From Pseudoxanthomonas sp. (lineage in GTDB: Bacteria > Pseudomonadota > Gammaproteobacteria > Xanthomonadales > Xanthomonadaceae), in the NCBI RefSeq assembly GCF_035999195.1, contig NZ_DASYGY010000009.1:1922001-1986000 (forward strand): DNA of 64,000 bases, in the 5' to 3' direction. Both the position numbers and the translations under genes were made by a program. This document shows positions 9,674 through 18,309 of this stretch, piece by piece. A model generated the notes under the pieces. That model saw only the letters and a list, made by a program, of their open reading frames with translations, was not told the origin of the DNA and made no database searches. The first letter of the stretch is position 1. Each line of letters starts with the position of its first letter.

Positions 9674-9779
9674 GCCGCCAGTGTGCCATCGGCACGCACG
9701 GGCGCGGCTAGCACTTTGTCGCTAGGGCCGGGCCGGCGACCGAGGCATCGGCGGGAATGCCGGCATCGCGGTGTGTGGC

Positions 9780-11030
9780 TCACGACAGCGTGGGCGCGTC
9801 TTCCGACAGCTTGTCCAGGCGGATGCGGTTGGCGAACAGCGAGAACGCCAGCATGCCGGCCAGCCCGTTGGCCCGGCTCACCCAGTCGGGCAGCCAGCGC
9901 GGCGCCGCCAGCACGCCGGCCTCGAACATCGGCTCGAACGTCGCCACGTCCTCCAGCGTCATCTTGCCGGCGAACAGCCGCCGGCACAGCCGCAGCCGGT
10001 CCTGCTGCAGGGAACGGCGGAAGAACGTGTGCACGCCGATCAATCCGCGCAGGTAGACCGTGTCCTTGGTGAACGCCGCGCCGCCCGACGTGGGCACGCC
10101 GCGGAACACGCGCTGCGCTGAGGAAAAACTCTCGGCCGGGTTCTGGCCCGCATCGGTGAAGTAGCGGAACACCTCGATGAAATCGGCGCCGGCCAGCGCC
10201 ATCGCCACCGCTTCGATGCGCAGGCTGATGCGCTTCATCCGTTCGATGTCGATGCTGCCGGTGATCTGCTCGGCGAACGTCGCCAGTCCTTCCTGGGTGG
10301 CGGTGACGCGCGGCGAGGCCAGCGCCAGGCTCGGCAGCACGGTCTGCTGGCGACCGTTCAGCGCGGTCAGCGAATGCACCAGTGCTTCGTGCTGCAGCAG
10401 CTGGCGGCGGTCGTAGTCGCTGAAGGCGGCGCCGTGGCGAAGCCGGATGCGCGTGGCGCCGGCCGCGGCCTTGGCGATCAGCTGGCGGTCCAGTTCCACG
10501 GTGATGACGCGGCCGTCGAAGAAATCGTCCAGGTCGGCCTGCAACTGCAGCTGCAGCGCGGTGGCGGACACCGGCACCTGTTCTTCCGGCGCCAGCAGTT
10601 CGTGGTCCAGCTCGTTGGCGATGGCGATGAAGTGGCCGGCCGCGTCGCGCGTGGTCGGCCCGCCGCCGGGCAGGCAGGCTTCCGGCGTACCGAACAGCGC
10701 GATCGAGTGCGTGGTGACGGCCGAGGTGCCCAGCGATTCCAGCAACTGGGCGGCGATGTCCCAGCTGTGTACGGAATCGCGCAGGTAGCCGCCCAGCGGA
10801 TGCTGCGCGTCGGCCGCGGCGGCGATGGCGGCCAGCTCGCGGCGCGCCTCGCCGAAGTCCAGGCGCGGATACGCGATCACCGGCAGCTGCGGCTGTCCGC
10901 GCGCGAATCCGTCGAGGAACGGCGCCTGCACGTCCGCCGGCCAGCTCGCCAGGCTGAGCAGCTTGATGCCGCGCACGGCCTTGACCAGGCGCGCATCGAG
11001 CGCGGCGTGATGGGCGATGTCAGGCTGCAT
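9780..11030 (-). CDS. DUF1704 / QEGLA-motif protein, putative zinc carboxypeptidase
   Basis: The 416-residue protein contains the two signatures of the DUF1704 family: a HExxxH-type sequence (QHEALVHSL) and the TQEGLA motif about 40 residues later. Bacterial members are annotated as flavohemoglobin expression-modulating QEGLA-motif proteins; eukaryotic relatives (MATCAP) are tyrosine carboxypeptidases that use these residues to bind zinc. A hydrolytic role here is inferred from the retained motifs; the bacterial substrate is unknown. The start at 11030 follows a strong GGGAGGAG. It is divergent from gltS with 94 bases between the starts. Confidence 0.8.
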   Translation of the reverse strand: MQPDIAHHAALDARLVKAVRGIKLLSLASWPADVQAPFLDGFARGQPQLPVIAYPRLDFGEARRELAAIAAAADAQHPLGGYLRDSVHSWDIAAQLLESLGTSAVTTHSIALFGTPEACLPGGGPTTRDAAGHFIAIANELDHELLAPEEQVPVSATALQLQLQADLDDFFDGRVITVELDRQLIAKAAAGATRIRLRHGAAFSDYDRRQLLQHEALVHSLTALNGRQQTVLPSLALASPRVTATQEGLATFAEQITGSIDIERMKRISLRIEAVAMALAGADFIEVFRYFTDAGQNPAESFSSAQRVFRGVPTSGGAAFTKDTVYLRGLIGVHTFFRRSLQQDRLRLCRRLFAGKMTLEDVATFEPMFEAGVLAAPRWLPDWVSRANGLAGMLAFSLFANRIRLDKLSEDAPTLS

Positions 11031-11124
11031 GGGGCTCCTCCCTGCCGCCACTCTAGCGCGCCGGTCCGCACAAGCGGTGGAAGCTCGACTATGCTCGGGG
11101 CTCTTCAACGGTTGCGGGGGCAGC

Positions 11125-12327
11125 ATGCTGGAGCTCGATGCAGTGCAGACGCTGGCCTTCGCCGGCCTGGCGCTCCTCCTGGGTTATGCGCTCTGCCGCG
11201 TGGTCCCGCTGTTCTCGAAGTACAACCTGCCCGCGCCGGTGATCGGCGGGCTGGTGGTGGCGCTGGCGGTACTGGTCGCGCGCCGCTACGAGGTGACGCT
11301 GTTCACGCTGGACACCAGCCTGCAGACGCCGCTGATGATCGCCTTCTTCACCACCATCGGCGTCAACGCCAGCGTGGCCCTGCTGAAACTCAGCGGCCGG
11401 CAGGTGGTGATGTTCCTGCTGTTGGCCAGTGCGTTCGCCGTGGCGCAGAACCTGCTGGGCATGGCGGTGGCGATGGGCTTCGGCCTGCATCCGCTGTTCG
11501 GCGTGCTGGCCGGGTCCACCACGCTGACCGGCGGCCCGGCGACCGGACTGGCGTTCGCGCCGCTGTTCGAACAGGCCGGCGTGGAAGGCGCCGCCACGAT
11601 CGCGGTGGCGGCCGCGATGGCCGGCATCCTCTGCGGCGGCCTGCTCGGCGGGCCGGTGGCCACGGTGCTGATCCGCCGCCACAAGCTGTACGGCGGCGTG
11701 CGCCTGGGCGCACCGGACGAATCCTCGGCCGAACCCGCCGGTGCGCGCGACACGGTGGACTTCGCCACGCGCGAGCACGCCGCGCTGAAGAGCATCGTGG
11801 TGATCCTGGTGGCCATGTGGGCCGGCGCCGGCGTCAGTCAGGGCCTGGCCGCGATCGGCCTGACCCTGCCGGCCACCGTCGGCGCGATGATGGTCGGCGC
11901 GGCGATCCGCTACCTCGACGACCGCACCGGCTGGATCGGCCTGCCGGTGGCGACCACCGACCTGATCGGCAACGTCTGCCTGGCGCTGTTCCTGGCGGTG
12001 GCGCTGATGAACCTCAAGCTGTGGGAACTGGCCGGCCTGGCCGCGCCGCTGCTGGTCAACCTGGTCCTGCAGGTGGTGCTGGTGGCGCTGTTCTGCGGCG
12101 TGGTGTTCCGGGTGATGGGCCGCGACTACGACGCGGCAGTGATGGGCGGCGGCTTCATCGGCTTCATGCTCGGCACGACCGCCAATGCGATGGCGGTGAT
12201 GCGCACCCTGGTCGAACGCTACGGCATGGCCCCGCGTGCGTTTCTCGTCGCACCGCTGGTGGGTGCGTTCTTCATCGACTTCACCAATGCGCTGATCATC
12301 ACGGGGTTCATCAATCTGTGGGATTGA
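11125..12327 (+). CDS. gltS: Sodium/glutamate symporter
   Basis: The 400-residue, very hydrophobic protein shows the ESS/GltS family layout: KYNLPAPVIGGL near the start, IAFFTTIGVNASVALLK, the re-entrant GSTTLTGGPATGLAF and a second conserved block FIGFMLGTTANAMAVM. It imports glutamate with sodium across the inner membrane. The ATG at 11125 is favoured because upstream extensions read through the promoter region shared with the divergent DUF1704 gene. No regulator is adjacent. Confidence 0.92.
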   Translation: MLELDAVQTLAFAGLALLLGYALCRVVPLFSKYNLPAPVIGGLVVALAVLVARRYEVTLFTLDTSLQTPLMIAFFTTIGVNASVALLKLSGRQVVMFLLLASAFAVAQNLLGMAVAMGFGLHPLFGVLAGSTTLTGGPATGLAFAPLFEQAGVEGAATIAVAAAMAGILCGGLLGGPVATVLIRRHKLYGGVRLGAPDESSAEPAGARDTVDFATREHAALKSIVVILVAMWAGAGVSQGLAAIGLTLPATVGAMMVGAAIRYLDDRTGWIGLPVATTDLIGNVCLALFLAVALMNLKLWELAGLAAPLLVNLVLQVVLVALFCGVVFRVMGRDYDAAVMGGGFIGFMLGTTANAMAVMRTLVERYGMAPRAFLVAPLVGAFFIDFTNALIITGFINLWD

Positions 12328-12347
12328 AGCGGCCTTTGCTCTCGTAG

Positions 12348-12421
12348 AGCGGAGCTTGCTCCGCTGATCCTCGAACCGTCACCCTTGAGGCCAGACATCG
12401 CGCAGCCGAGCAAGCTCGGCT
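12348..12421. repeat. Two small palindromic repeats
   Basis: Two perfect hairpins, AGCGGAGCTTGCTCCGCT at 12348-12365 and AGCCGAGCAAGCTCGGCT at 12404-12421, fill the space between the convergent ends of gltS and rsgA. They look like members of the small dispersed palindromes seen in Xanthomonadaceae genomes and may also act as bidirectional terminators, although neither has a T tract. Confidence 0.6.
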
Positions 12422-12429
12422 ACGACGGG

Positions 12430-13554
12430 CTATCGCTTCCCGTACTTGTCCGTCAGCCGCCTGTTCAACGCCTTGTTCTGCACCTTGGCATTCGCCTTGT
12501 CGGCCAGGCGCGAAGCGAGCTTGTCGGCCGCCGCGGCGACTTCGTCGCGCAGCTTGAGGTAATTGAGGAAGCGGCCTTCGTCCAGTTCCTCGCGTTCGAT
12601 CGCCGCGCGCACGGCGCAGCCGGGTTCGCGGTCGTGCGAGCAGTCGCGGAATTTGCACTGCTCGGCCAGCGCCTCGATGTCGGCGAAGCCGCCGTCGGCC
12701 AGGTCTTCCTCGCCCGTGGGCTTGAGCTCGCGCATGCCGGGCGTGTCGATCAGGCAGGCGCCCGCCGGCAACGGAATCAGCGCGCGGTACGTGGTGGTGT
12801 GGCGGCCGCGCGAATCGCTCTCGCGCACTTCGCCGGTCTTCATGCGCTCGTCGCCGAGCAGGGTGTTGGTCAGCGTGGACTTGCCCGCGCCCGACGAGCC
12901 CACCAGCACCACGGTATGGCCCGGCGCCAGCCACGGCGCCAGCTGCGCGACGCTCTGGGGGTCCTTGGCGTTGACGGTGAACACCGGCACGCCCTGCGCG
13001 GTGAGGTCGGCCAGCACCTCGATCGCGTCGTCGGCGTACTCGGTACGGTCGGCCTTGGTCAGCACGACGACCGGCTGCGCACCGCCACCGCCGACCAGCA
13101 GCAGGTAGCGCTCGATGCGGCGCGGATTGAAGTCGGCATCCAGGCCGCAGACGATGAACACCGTATCGATGTTCGCCGCGATCACCTGCTGGTGGTAATG
13201 CTCGCCGGCGGCACCGCGCTTGATGCCGGTGTGGCGCGGCAGCAGCGCGACGATGCGCGGGCGCTTCGACGCCGCGTCTTCCAGTAACACCCAGTCGCCG
13301 ACGGCCGGGCGCTCGTGGGCGGGAAACCGCGGGCGCTGCCACTCCGGCAGCGATTCGGCCTTCACCCCCACGCCGGGCGCATCGGCGACCACGTAGCCGG
13401 AGCGGTGCTGCTCGCTCACCCGCGCCGGAGTGGCGTGCGGATGCGCGGCCATCGCCTCGCGCCATGCCGCATCCGTCGGTTCCCCCGTGTACGGCCAGCC
13501 GATGGCGCGTAGAAGGGTGACGTCGGACACGTTGGGGAGGGGGGTTTCGGGCAT
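12430..13554 (-). CDS. rsgA: Ribosome small subunit-dependent GTPase RsgA
   Basis: The 374-residue protein has the RsgA layout: an OB-fold, then a circularly permuted GTPase domain in the order G4 (VVLTKAD), G1 (VGSSGAGKSTLTN), G3 (LIDTPGMREL), followed by a C-terminal zinc knuckle with Cys-Cys-His-Cys in EQCKFRDCSHDREPGCAV. It acts in late 30S ribosome maturation. The start is either 13554 or the in-frame ATG at 13563; neither has a strong ribosome binding site. It is divergent from alaA with about 100 bases between them. Confidence 0.95.
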   Translation of the reverse strand: MPETPLPNVSDVTLLRAIGWPYTGEPTDAAWREAMAAHPHATPARVSEQHRSGYVVADAPGVGVKAESLPEWQRPRFPAHERPAVGDWVLLEDAASKRPRIVALLPRHTGIKRGAAGEHYHQQVIAANIDTVFIVCGLDADFNPRRIERYLLLVGGGGAQPVVVLTKADRTEYADDAIEVLADLTAQGVPVFTVNAKDPQSVAQLAPWLAPGHTVVLVGSSGAGKSTLTNTLLGDERMKTGEVRESDSRGRHTTTYRALIPLPAGACLIDTPGMRELKPTGEEDLADGGFADIEALAEQCKFRDCSHDREPGCAVRAAIEREELDEGRFLNYLKLRDEVAAAADKLASRLADKANAKVQNKALNRRLTDKYGKR

Positions 13555-13656
13555 GGCGCGCATTCTAGACGCGGGCCGGCGGCAGCGGGCCAAGGCGGGC
13601 GAAATATCCGTTAAGCTGCCCCTCCTTCCGTTTTCCGCCCGCCTGCGGTCGCCGCC

Positions 13657-14937
13657 ATGTCCACTCCGCCCGTCAAACCGCTCGCCACCCGCGAGCGCCT
13701 GTCCGAAGTCCGCTACGAGATCCGGGGCGAACTGGCACGGCGGGCCCGCGAGTTGGAAGCGCAGGGGCAGAAGCTGATCAAGCTCAACATCGGCAACCCG
13801 GGCGCATTCGGTTTCCGCGCACCGGAACACCTGCAGCGCGCGATCGCCGACGACATGGGCCGCACCGACCCGTACACGCACCAGCAGGGCCTGCCCTCGG
13901 CGCGCGAGGCCATCGCGGCGGCCTACGCCAAGCGCGGCACGCCGGACGCGCACCCGGACCGCGTGTTCGTCGGCAACGGCGTGTCGGAACTGATCGACCT
14001 GTCGCTGCGGGCGCTGCTCAATCCCGGCGACGAAGTGCTGGTGCCGTCGCCCGACTACCCGCTGTGGTCGGCCGCCACCATCCTCAACGACGGCCGCCCG
14101 GTGTACTACCGCTGCGATCCGGACAACGACTTCCTGCCCGATCCCAGCGAGATCGAACAGCTGGTGAGTTCGCGCACGCGCGCCATCGTGCTGATCAACC
14201 CGAACAACCCCACCGGCGCGACCTATCCGCGCGAGCTGCTGGAACGCATCGTGGCCATCGCCGCGAAGCACCGCCTGCTGCTGATGGTCGACGAGATCTA
14301 CGACCAGGTGCTGTACGACGGCGCGACCTTCGTGCCGGTGGCGCCGCTGGCCGGCGACGTGCCTTGCATCACCTTCAGCGGCCTGAGCAAGGTGCACCGC
14401 GCCTGCGGCTGGCGCGTGGGCTGGGGCGTGGTCTCCGGCCACGGCGACGTGGTGCGCGACTTCCTGCATGCGATGGACCTGCTCAGCGCGCTGCGCCTGT
14501 GCGCCAACGTGCCCGGCCAGTACGCCATCGAGGCCGCCGTGAACGGCCCCGACACGATCAGCGCGTTGTGCGGAGCCGGCGGCCGCCTGTACGAGACCCG
14601 TCGTGCGGTGATCGAGGCGTGCGACGCGAGCCCGCACCTGGAACTGGTGAACCCGGCCGGCGCGCTGTACGCGTTCCCGGCGGTGATCGGCGATGCCGCG
14701 AAGAATTTCGACGACCACGCGTTCGCGCTGGAACTGATGGATACCGAAGGCGTGCTGGTGGTGCCGGGGTCCAGCTTCAATGTGCCCTACCGCCACCATT
14801 TCCGCGTCACCCTGCTGCCGGAAGCGGCCACGATGCACGACGTCTTCGCCCGCATCGACCGCGCCCTGTCGCGTCGCGCCGACGCCGCCACCAAGGTCGT
14901 GCCGATCAAGGGCAAGTCGCGGCCGGCGGCGGCGTAA
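13657..14937 (+). CDS. alaA: Glutamate-pyruvate (alanine) aminotransferase
   Basis: The 426-residue protein is a class I PLP-dependent aminotransferase. It shows LNIGNPGAFGF near the start, the NPNNPTGA segment, VDEIYDQVLYDG and the PLP-binding Lys245 in SGLSKVHRACGWRVGW. These match the AlaA group, which makes alanine from pyruvate and glutamate. The C-terminus has a short basic tail not needed for catalysis. It is followed by a palindromic repeat and a GDSL hydrolase gene that is probably unrelated. Confidence 0.9.
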   Translation: MSTPPVKPLATRERLSEVRYEIRGELARRARELEAQGQKLIKLNIGNPGAFGFRAPEHLQRAIADDMGRTDPYTHQQGLPSAREAIAAAYAKRGTPDAHPDRVFVGNGVSELIDLSLRALLNPGDEVLVPSPDYPLWSAATILNDGRPVYYRCDPDNDFLPDPSEIEQLVSSRTRAIVLINPNNPTGATYPRELLERIVAIAAKHRLLLMVDEIYDQVLYDGATFVPVAPLAGDVPCITFSGLSKVHRACGWRVGWGVVSGHGDVVRDFLHAMDLLSALRLCANVPGQYAIEAAVNGPDTISALCGAGGRLYETRRAVIEACDASPHLELVNPAGALYAFPAVIGDAAKNFDDHAFALELMDTEGVLVVPGSSFNVPYRHHFRVTLLPEAATMHDVFARIDRALSRRADAATKVVPIKGKSRPAAA

Positions 14938-14961
14938 GCCGGATGTCGGTCGTGGGGTTGC

Positions 14962-15027
14962 TGTGGGAGCGACGTAAGTCGCGAGACGGCATCCGGAGGG
15001 TCCATCGCGACTTACGTCGCTCCCACA
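14962..15027. repeat. Inverted-repeat element, family shared with 18084-18151
   Basis: Arms of 23 bases (14962-14984 and 15005-15027), each built on GGGAGCGACGTAAGTCGCGA, face each other around a 20-base loop. The same arms recur at 18084-18106 and 18129-18151 with one or two differences. Two copies at intergenic positions with conserved arms and variable loops mark a dispersed REP-like family. Confidence 0.75.
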
Positions 15028-15037
15028 GGCAGGCTCC

Positions 15038-15685
15038 ATGACGACCATCGCCGCCCCCCATACCACCGCCCTCACCACCGAGCTGCGCTACCTGGCGCTC
15101 GGCGATTCCTACACCATCGGCGAAGGCGTGGACGACGCTGGCCGCTGGCCGATGCAGCTGGCGCGGCAGCTGCGCATGGAGGGCATCCTTGTTGCTGATC
15201 CGCGCATCATCGCCACCACCGGCTGGACCACCGACGAGCTGGAGGCGGCCATCACCGCCGCCGAGCCGCTGGGCGAGCACGATTTCGTCAGCCTGCTGAT
15301 CGGCGTGAACAACCAGTATCGTGGCCGCAGCGTGGAGGAGTACCGCACCCAGTTCGCTGCGCTGCTGTGGCGCGCCGTCGGCTTCGCCCGCAACCGCCCC
15401 GACCGCGTGCTGGTGCTGTCGATCCCCGACTGGGGCGTCACGCCGTTCGCCGCACAGTCCGGCCGCGACCTGGCGCAGATCGCGCGCGAGCTGGATGCCT
15501 ACAACCTCGCCGCACGCGAGGTCTGCGCGCAACGCGGCGTCGCCTTCGTCGACATCACCCCGGTCAGCCGCGCGCGCGGCGCCGAACCGGCGATGCTCGC
15601 CGCCGACGGCCTGCACCCGTCCGCCGCCATGTATACCGAATGGACGCGGCTCGCGTTCCCGATCGCGCATCATTTGCTCGCTTGA
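15038..15685 (+). CDS. SGNH/GDSL-family hydrolase
   Basis: The 215-residue protein has the four SGNH blocks: LALGDSYTIGEG (nucleophile Ser), a Gly in the second block, LIGVNNQYRG (Asn) and ADGLHPSAAMY with the Asp-x-x-His pair. The family comprises esterases and lipases; no signal peptide is evident, so it is probably cytoplasmic. The physiological substrate cannot be deduced. The gene starts ten bases after an inverted repeat that could form a stem near its leader. Confidence 0.82.
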   Translation: MTTIAAPHTTALTTELRYLALGDSYTIGEGVDDAGRWPMQLARQLRMEGILVADPRIIATTGWTTDELEAAITAAEPLGEHDFVSLLIGVNNQYRGRSVEEYRTQFAALLWRAVGFARNRPDRVLVLSIPDWGVTPFAAQSGRDLAQIARELDAYNLAAREVCAQRGVAFVDITPVSRARGAEPAMLAADGLHPSAAMYTEWTRLAFPIAHHLLA

Positions 15686-15687
15686 GC

Positions 15688-16195
15688 CCCTCTCCCACCG
15701 GCGACCGTAGGAAGTCCCTGCGGGAGAGGGGGGTTGGGGTGAGGGTCGGCGGAGTGGCGACAGTTCGGCGGCCCGCACACCCTCATCCGGCGCTGCGCGC
15801 CACCTTCTCCCGAAGGGAGAAGGGTTAGGGACCGCAGGCTGCGCGATCGCCCACGCAGCGTGCGCCATGCGCACGACGCGAGGTGATGGATTCATGCGCA
15901 GCGCTGACAGATCCATGCGCCGTGCGCGCAGCGTTTGAGCCCCTCTCCCACCGGGAGAGGGGTTGGGGTGAGGGCTGGCGGAGTGGTGATGGTCCGGCGG
16001 CGCGCACACCCTCATCCGGCGCTTCGCGCCACCTTCTCCCGGAGGGAGAAGGGTTAGGGCCCACGGGCTGCGCGATCGCCCACGTAGCGTGCGCCATGCG
16101 CACGACGCGTGGATCGACCGCTAACGCATGGACTCTCACCGCGCCATGACCGCCGCGCGTGAACCTGTCATCGCGGGTCGTGCGCACGGCGCACG
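15688..16195. repeat. Intergenic block of long and short dispersed repeats
   Basis: No gene is evident. Two copies of a 120-145 base unit (15688-15832 and 15938-16070) each begin with GCCCCTCTCCCACCGG, contain a hairpin-forming GAGAGGGG...TTGGGGTGAGGG part, and end with ACCTTCTCCC...GGGAGAAGGGTTAGGG. A third, inverted copy lies at about 28262-28424. Between and after them short units of the type GCGTGCGCCATGCGCACGAC occur near 15858-15880 and 16087-16107, with an inverted variant near 16176-16200 and relatives at about 27266-27340. Confidence 0.7.
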
Positions 16196-17008
16196 CTACG
16201 CGGCCGCAATATCCGTCATGGGTACCGGATCCGGTTCCGGCAACACGGTGCGATAGCCCTGCGCATCCAGCCACGCCAGCAGCTGCGCCAGGATGGCCAC
16301 GTTGTGTCCGTGCGCGGCGCCTTCATGCAGCAGGACGATGGCGCCGGGGGCGATGTCGCGGGTGATCCGCGCGAACACGTGATCCGGCTGGCAGTCGACG
16401 CCGTCGAAGCCGCGCGCGCTCCATGCCACGCGCGCCAGGCCGTGGCGCTTCAGCGACAGGCCGACGAAGGGGTTGGTCATGCCCACCACGCTGCGGTACC
16501 AGCGCGGCGTCTCGCCGGTGATCGCGGTCAGGATCGACTGGTTGCGTCCGATCTCCGCTTCCAGCGCGCCCGGCCCCAGCCGCCAGAACCGCCTGTCCGG
16601 ATGCGTCGCGCTGTGGTTTCCGATGCCGTGCCCGCGGTCGTGAATGGCCTGCACCACCTCAGGGTGCGCCAGTGCGCGTTCGCCGACCAGGAAGAAGGTC
16701 GCCTTCGCCCCATGCCGGTCCAGCAGGTCGAGCATCGCCGGGGTGTCGGCCGACGGACCGTCGTCGATGGTCAGCCACACCACGGCCTCGGCGGTCGGCA
16801 GCCGCGACAGGGCCGGGCAGAACACGGTGGCGCGCGGATACAGCGTGGCCCAGACCACCAGCAGGTGCGTGGCCATCATCGCGGGCAGGCCGACCGTCCA
16901 GCCGGACCGCCACCACAGCCAGGCCACGCCCACTTGCGACAGCGCCAGCAGGCCCAATATCAGTCCGGGATGGCGCGGCGGACGATGCAGTGTTCCTGGC
17001 GTGCTCAT
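16196..17008 (-). CDS. Polysaccharide deacetylase family protein (NodB-like)
   Basis: The 270-residue protein has two N-terminal membrane segments (about 13-30 and 36-55) and a NodB homology domain. Its metal-binding and catalytic residues are visible as LTIDDGPS (Asp-Asp) and GNHSATHPD (His-x3-His); later conserved blocks are RSVVGMTNPF and GAIVLLHEG. The family removes acetyl groups from N-acetylated polysaccharides at the cell surface. The active domain probably faces the periplasm, but topology is inferred. The start at 17008 (MSTPGTL) is divergent from the glutaredoxin gene by 54 bases. Confidence 0.82.
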   Translation of the reverse strand: MSTPGTLHRPPRHPGLILGLLALSQVGVAWLWWRSGWTVGLPAMMATHLLVVWATLYPRATVFCPALSRLPTAEAVVWLTIDDGPSADTPAMLDLLDRHGAKATFFLVGERALAHPEVVQAIHDRGHGIGNHSATHPDRRFWRLGPGALEAEIGRNQSILTAITGETPRWYRSVVGMTNPFVGLSLKRHGLARVAWSARGFDGVDCQPDHVFARITRDIAPGAIVLLHEGAAHGHNVAILAQLLAWLDAQGYRTVLPEPDPVPMTDIAAA

Positions 17009-17062
17009 GCCCCATGATGCCACGGGGCGTAAAATCCCCTTCCCGCTTACCGGTAGCCGTTC

Positions 17063-17992
17063 ATGTCCCTCGACCCCGCCCTGCGCTCGCGCATCGAATC
17101 CCTCTTGCAGTCCAACCGCGTGGTGCTCTTCATGAAGGGCCAGCCGACCATGCCGCAGTGCGGCTTCTCGGCCAAGGCGGTGGGCGCGCTATCGGCGCTG
17201 GGCGTGGACTACGCCCACGTCAACGTGCTGGCCGACCAGGAAATCCGCGAAGGCATCAAGGTCTACGGCGACTGGCCGACCATCCCGCAGCTGTACATCG
17301 ACGGCGAACTGGTCGGCGGCAGCGACATCATCGAGCAGATGACCAACTCCGGCGAACTGGCCACGCTGCTGGGGCTGGAAGCGCCGGACCGTACGCCGCC
17401 GGCGATCACCATCACCCCGGCCGCGGCCGGGATGCTGCAGAACGCCGTGGCCGACGCCGGCCCGGGTGCCGCGCTGGCGCTGTCGATCAACGCGCAGTTC
17501 CAGCCCAACTTCCAGCTGGCGCAGTTCGACGCCAACGCCATCGCCGCCGAATCCGCGGGCGTGCGCGTGCAGTTCGACCTGGCCAGCGCGCGCCGCGCCG
17601 ACGGCATCACCATCGACTGGGTCGACGACATCCGCGGCAAGGGCCTGGCCATCGACAACCCGAATGCGCCCAGGCCGGTGCAGGCGCTGTCGCCGATGGA
17701 CGCCGATGCCAAGGTCCGTGCCAGCGAGGTGCTGCTGGTCGACGTGCGCCCGGCCGACGAGCGCGCCATCGCCTCGGTGAAGCTTCCCTTCAAGACCTTC
17801 GACGGCAACGGCCGCGCCGAGCTGGAAGCGCTGCCGAAGGACACCGCCCTCGCCTTCCTGTGCCGCAGCGGCGGCCGCAGCCAGCAGGCGGCGGAAGAGT
17901 TCCGCGCGCTCGGCTTCTCGAACGTCCACAACATCACCGGCGGCATCAACGCCTGGGCCGACGACGTGGACGGCACGATCAGCAAGTACTGA
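17063..17992 (+). CDS. Monothiol glutaredoxin (Grx4 type) fused to an IscA-like and a rhodanese domain
   Basis: The 309-residue protein has three parts. Residues 1-105 are a Grx4-type monothiol glutaredoxin with Cys33 in PQCGFS and the WPTIPQLYIDGELVGG glutathione/Fe-S site. Residues 112-205 resemble the HesB/IscA fold (ITITPAAAGMLQNAV, GITIDWVDD) but contain no cysteine. Residues 210-305 are a rhodanese with active-site Cys267 in CRSGGRS. Grx4 proteins carry [2Fe-2S] clusters between partner sites; fusion to an A-type-carrier-like domain and a sulfurtransferase points to Fe-S trafficking or sulfur transfer. A hairpin terminator follows 24 bases after the stop. Confidence 0.9.
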   Translation: MSLDPALRSRIESLLQSNRVVLFMKGQPTMPQCGFSAKAVGALSALGVDYAHVNVLADQEIREGIKVYGDWPTIPQLYIDGELVGGSDIIEQMTNSGELATLLGLEAPDRTPPAITITPAAAGMLQNAVADAGPGAALALSINAQFQPNFQLAQFDANAIAAESAGVRVQFDLASARRADGITIDWVDDIRGKGLAIDNPNAPRPVQALSPMDADAKVRASEVLLVDVRPADERAIASVKLPFKTFDGNGRAELEALPKDTALAFLCRSGGRSQQAAEEFRALGFSNVHNITGGINAWADDVDGTISKY

Positions 17993-18016
17993 GTCGCGTC
18001 GGGCAGGACCCGGAAG

Positions 18017-18038
18017 GGCGGGCTCTGGCCCGCCTTTT
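18017..18038 (+). terminator. Rho-independent terminator after the glutaredoxin gene
   Basis: GGCGGGC and GCCCGCC form a 7-base-pair stem around TCTG and are followed directly by TTTTC, 24 bases after the glutaredoxin stop codon. Confidence 0.8.
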
Positions 18039-18083
18039 CATTTGTTGGGCGCGGCACCTTGGAAGGTGTGGGAGCCTGGAAGG

Positions 18084-18151
18084 TGTGGGAGCGACGTAAG
18101 TCGCGACGGCCCCACCGTTCGCCCCGGTCGCGACTGACGTCGCTCCCACAA
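18084..18151. repeat. Inverted-repeat element, second copy
   Basis: Arms at 18084-18106 and 18129-18151 match those of the element at 14962-15027, with ACTGACGT for ACTTACGT in the right arm and a different 22-base loop. A further partial arm GTGTGGGAGC precedes it at 18067. Confidence 0.75.
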
Positions 18152-18166
18152 CGGAAAGATGCCTCG

Positions 18167-18309
18167 TAGGGTGGGCCCTGGCCCACCTTACTTCACCCGG
18201 CGAATCCGCCCGCCGCCAGCCGCGTAGGGTGGGCCTTGGCCCACCGCCACGGAACGCGCACCACGTACCTCGCCCCGCATGGCACCGGTGGGCCAAGGCC
18301 CACCCTACG
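18167..18309. repeat. Three copies of a 22-base palindromic repeat
   Basis: The unit GTAGGGTGGGCC(C/T)TGGCCCACC occurs at 18167-18188 and 18225-18246 and inverted at 18288-18309, where it abuts the end of the DUF924 gene. A fourth copy is at 27340-27361. Each unit is itself a near-perfect palindrome. Confidence 0.75.
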
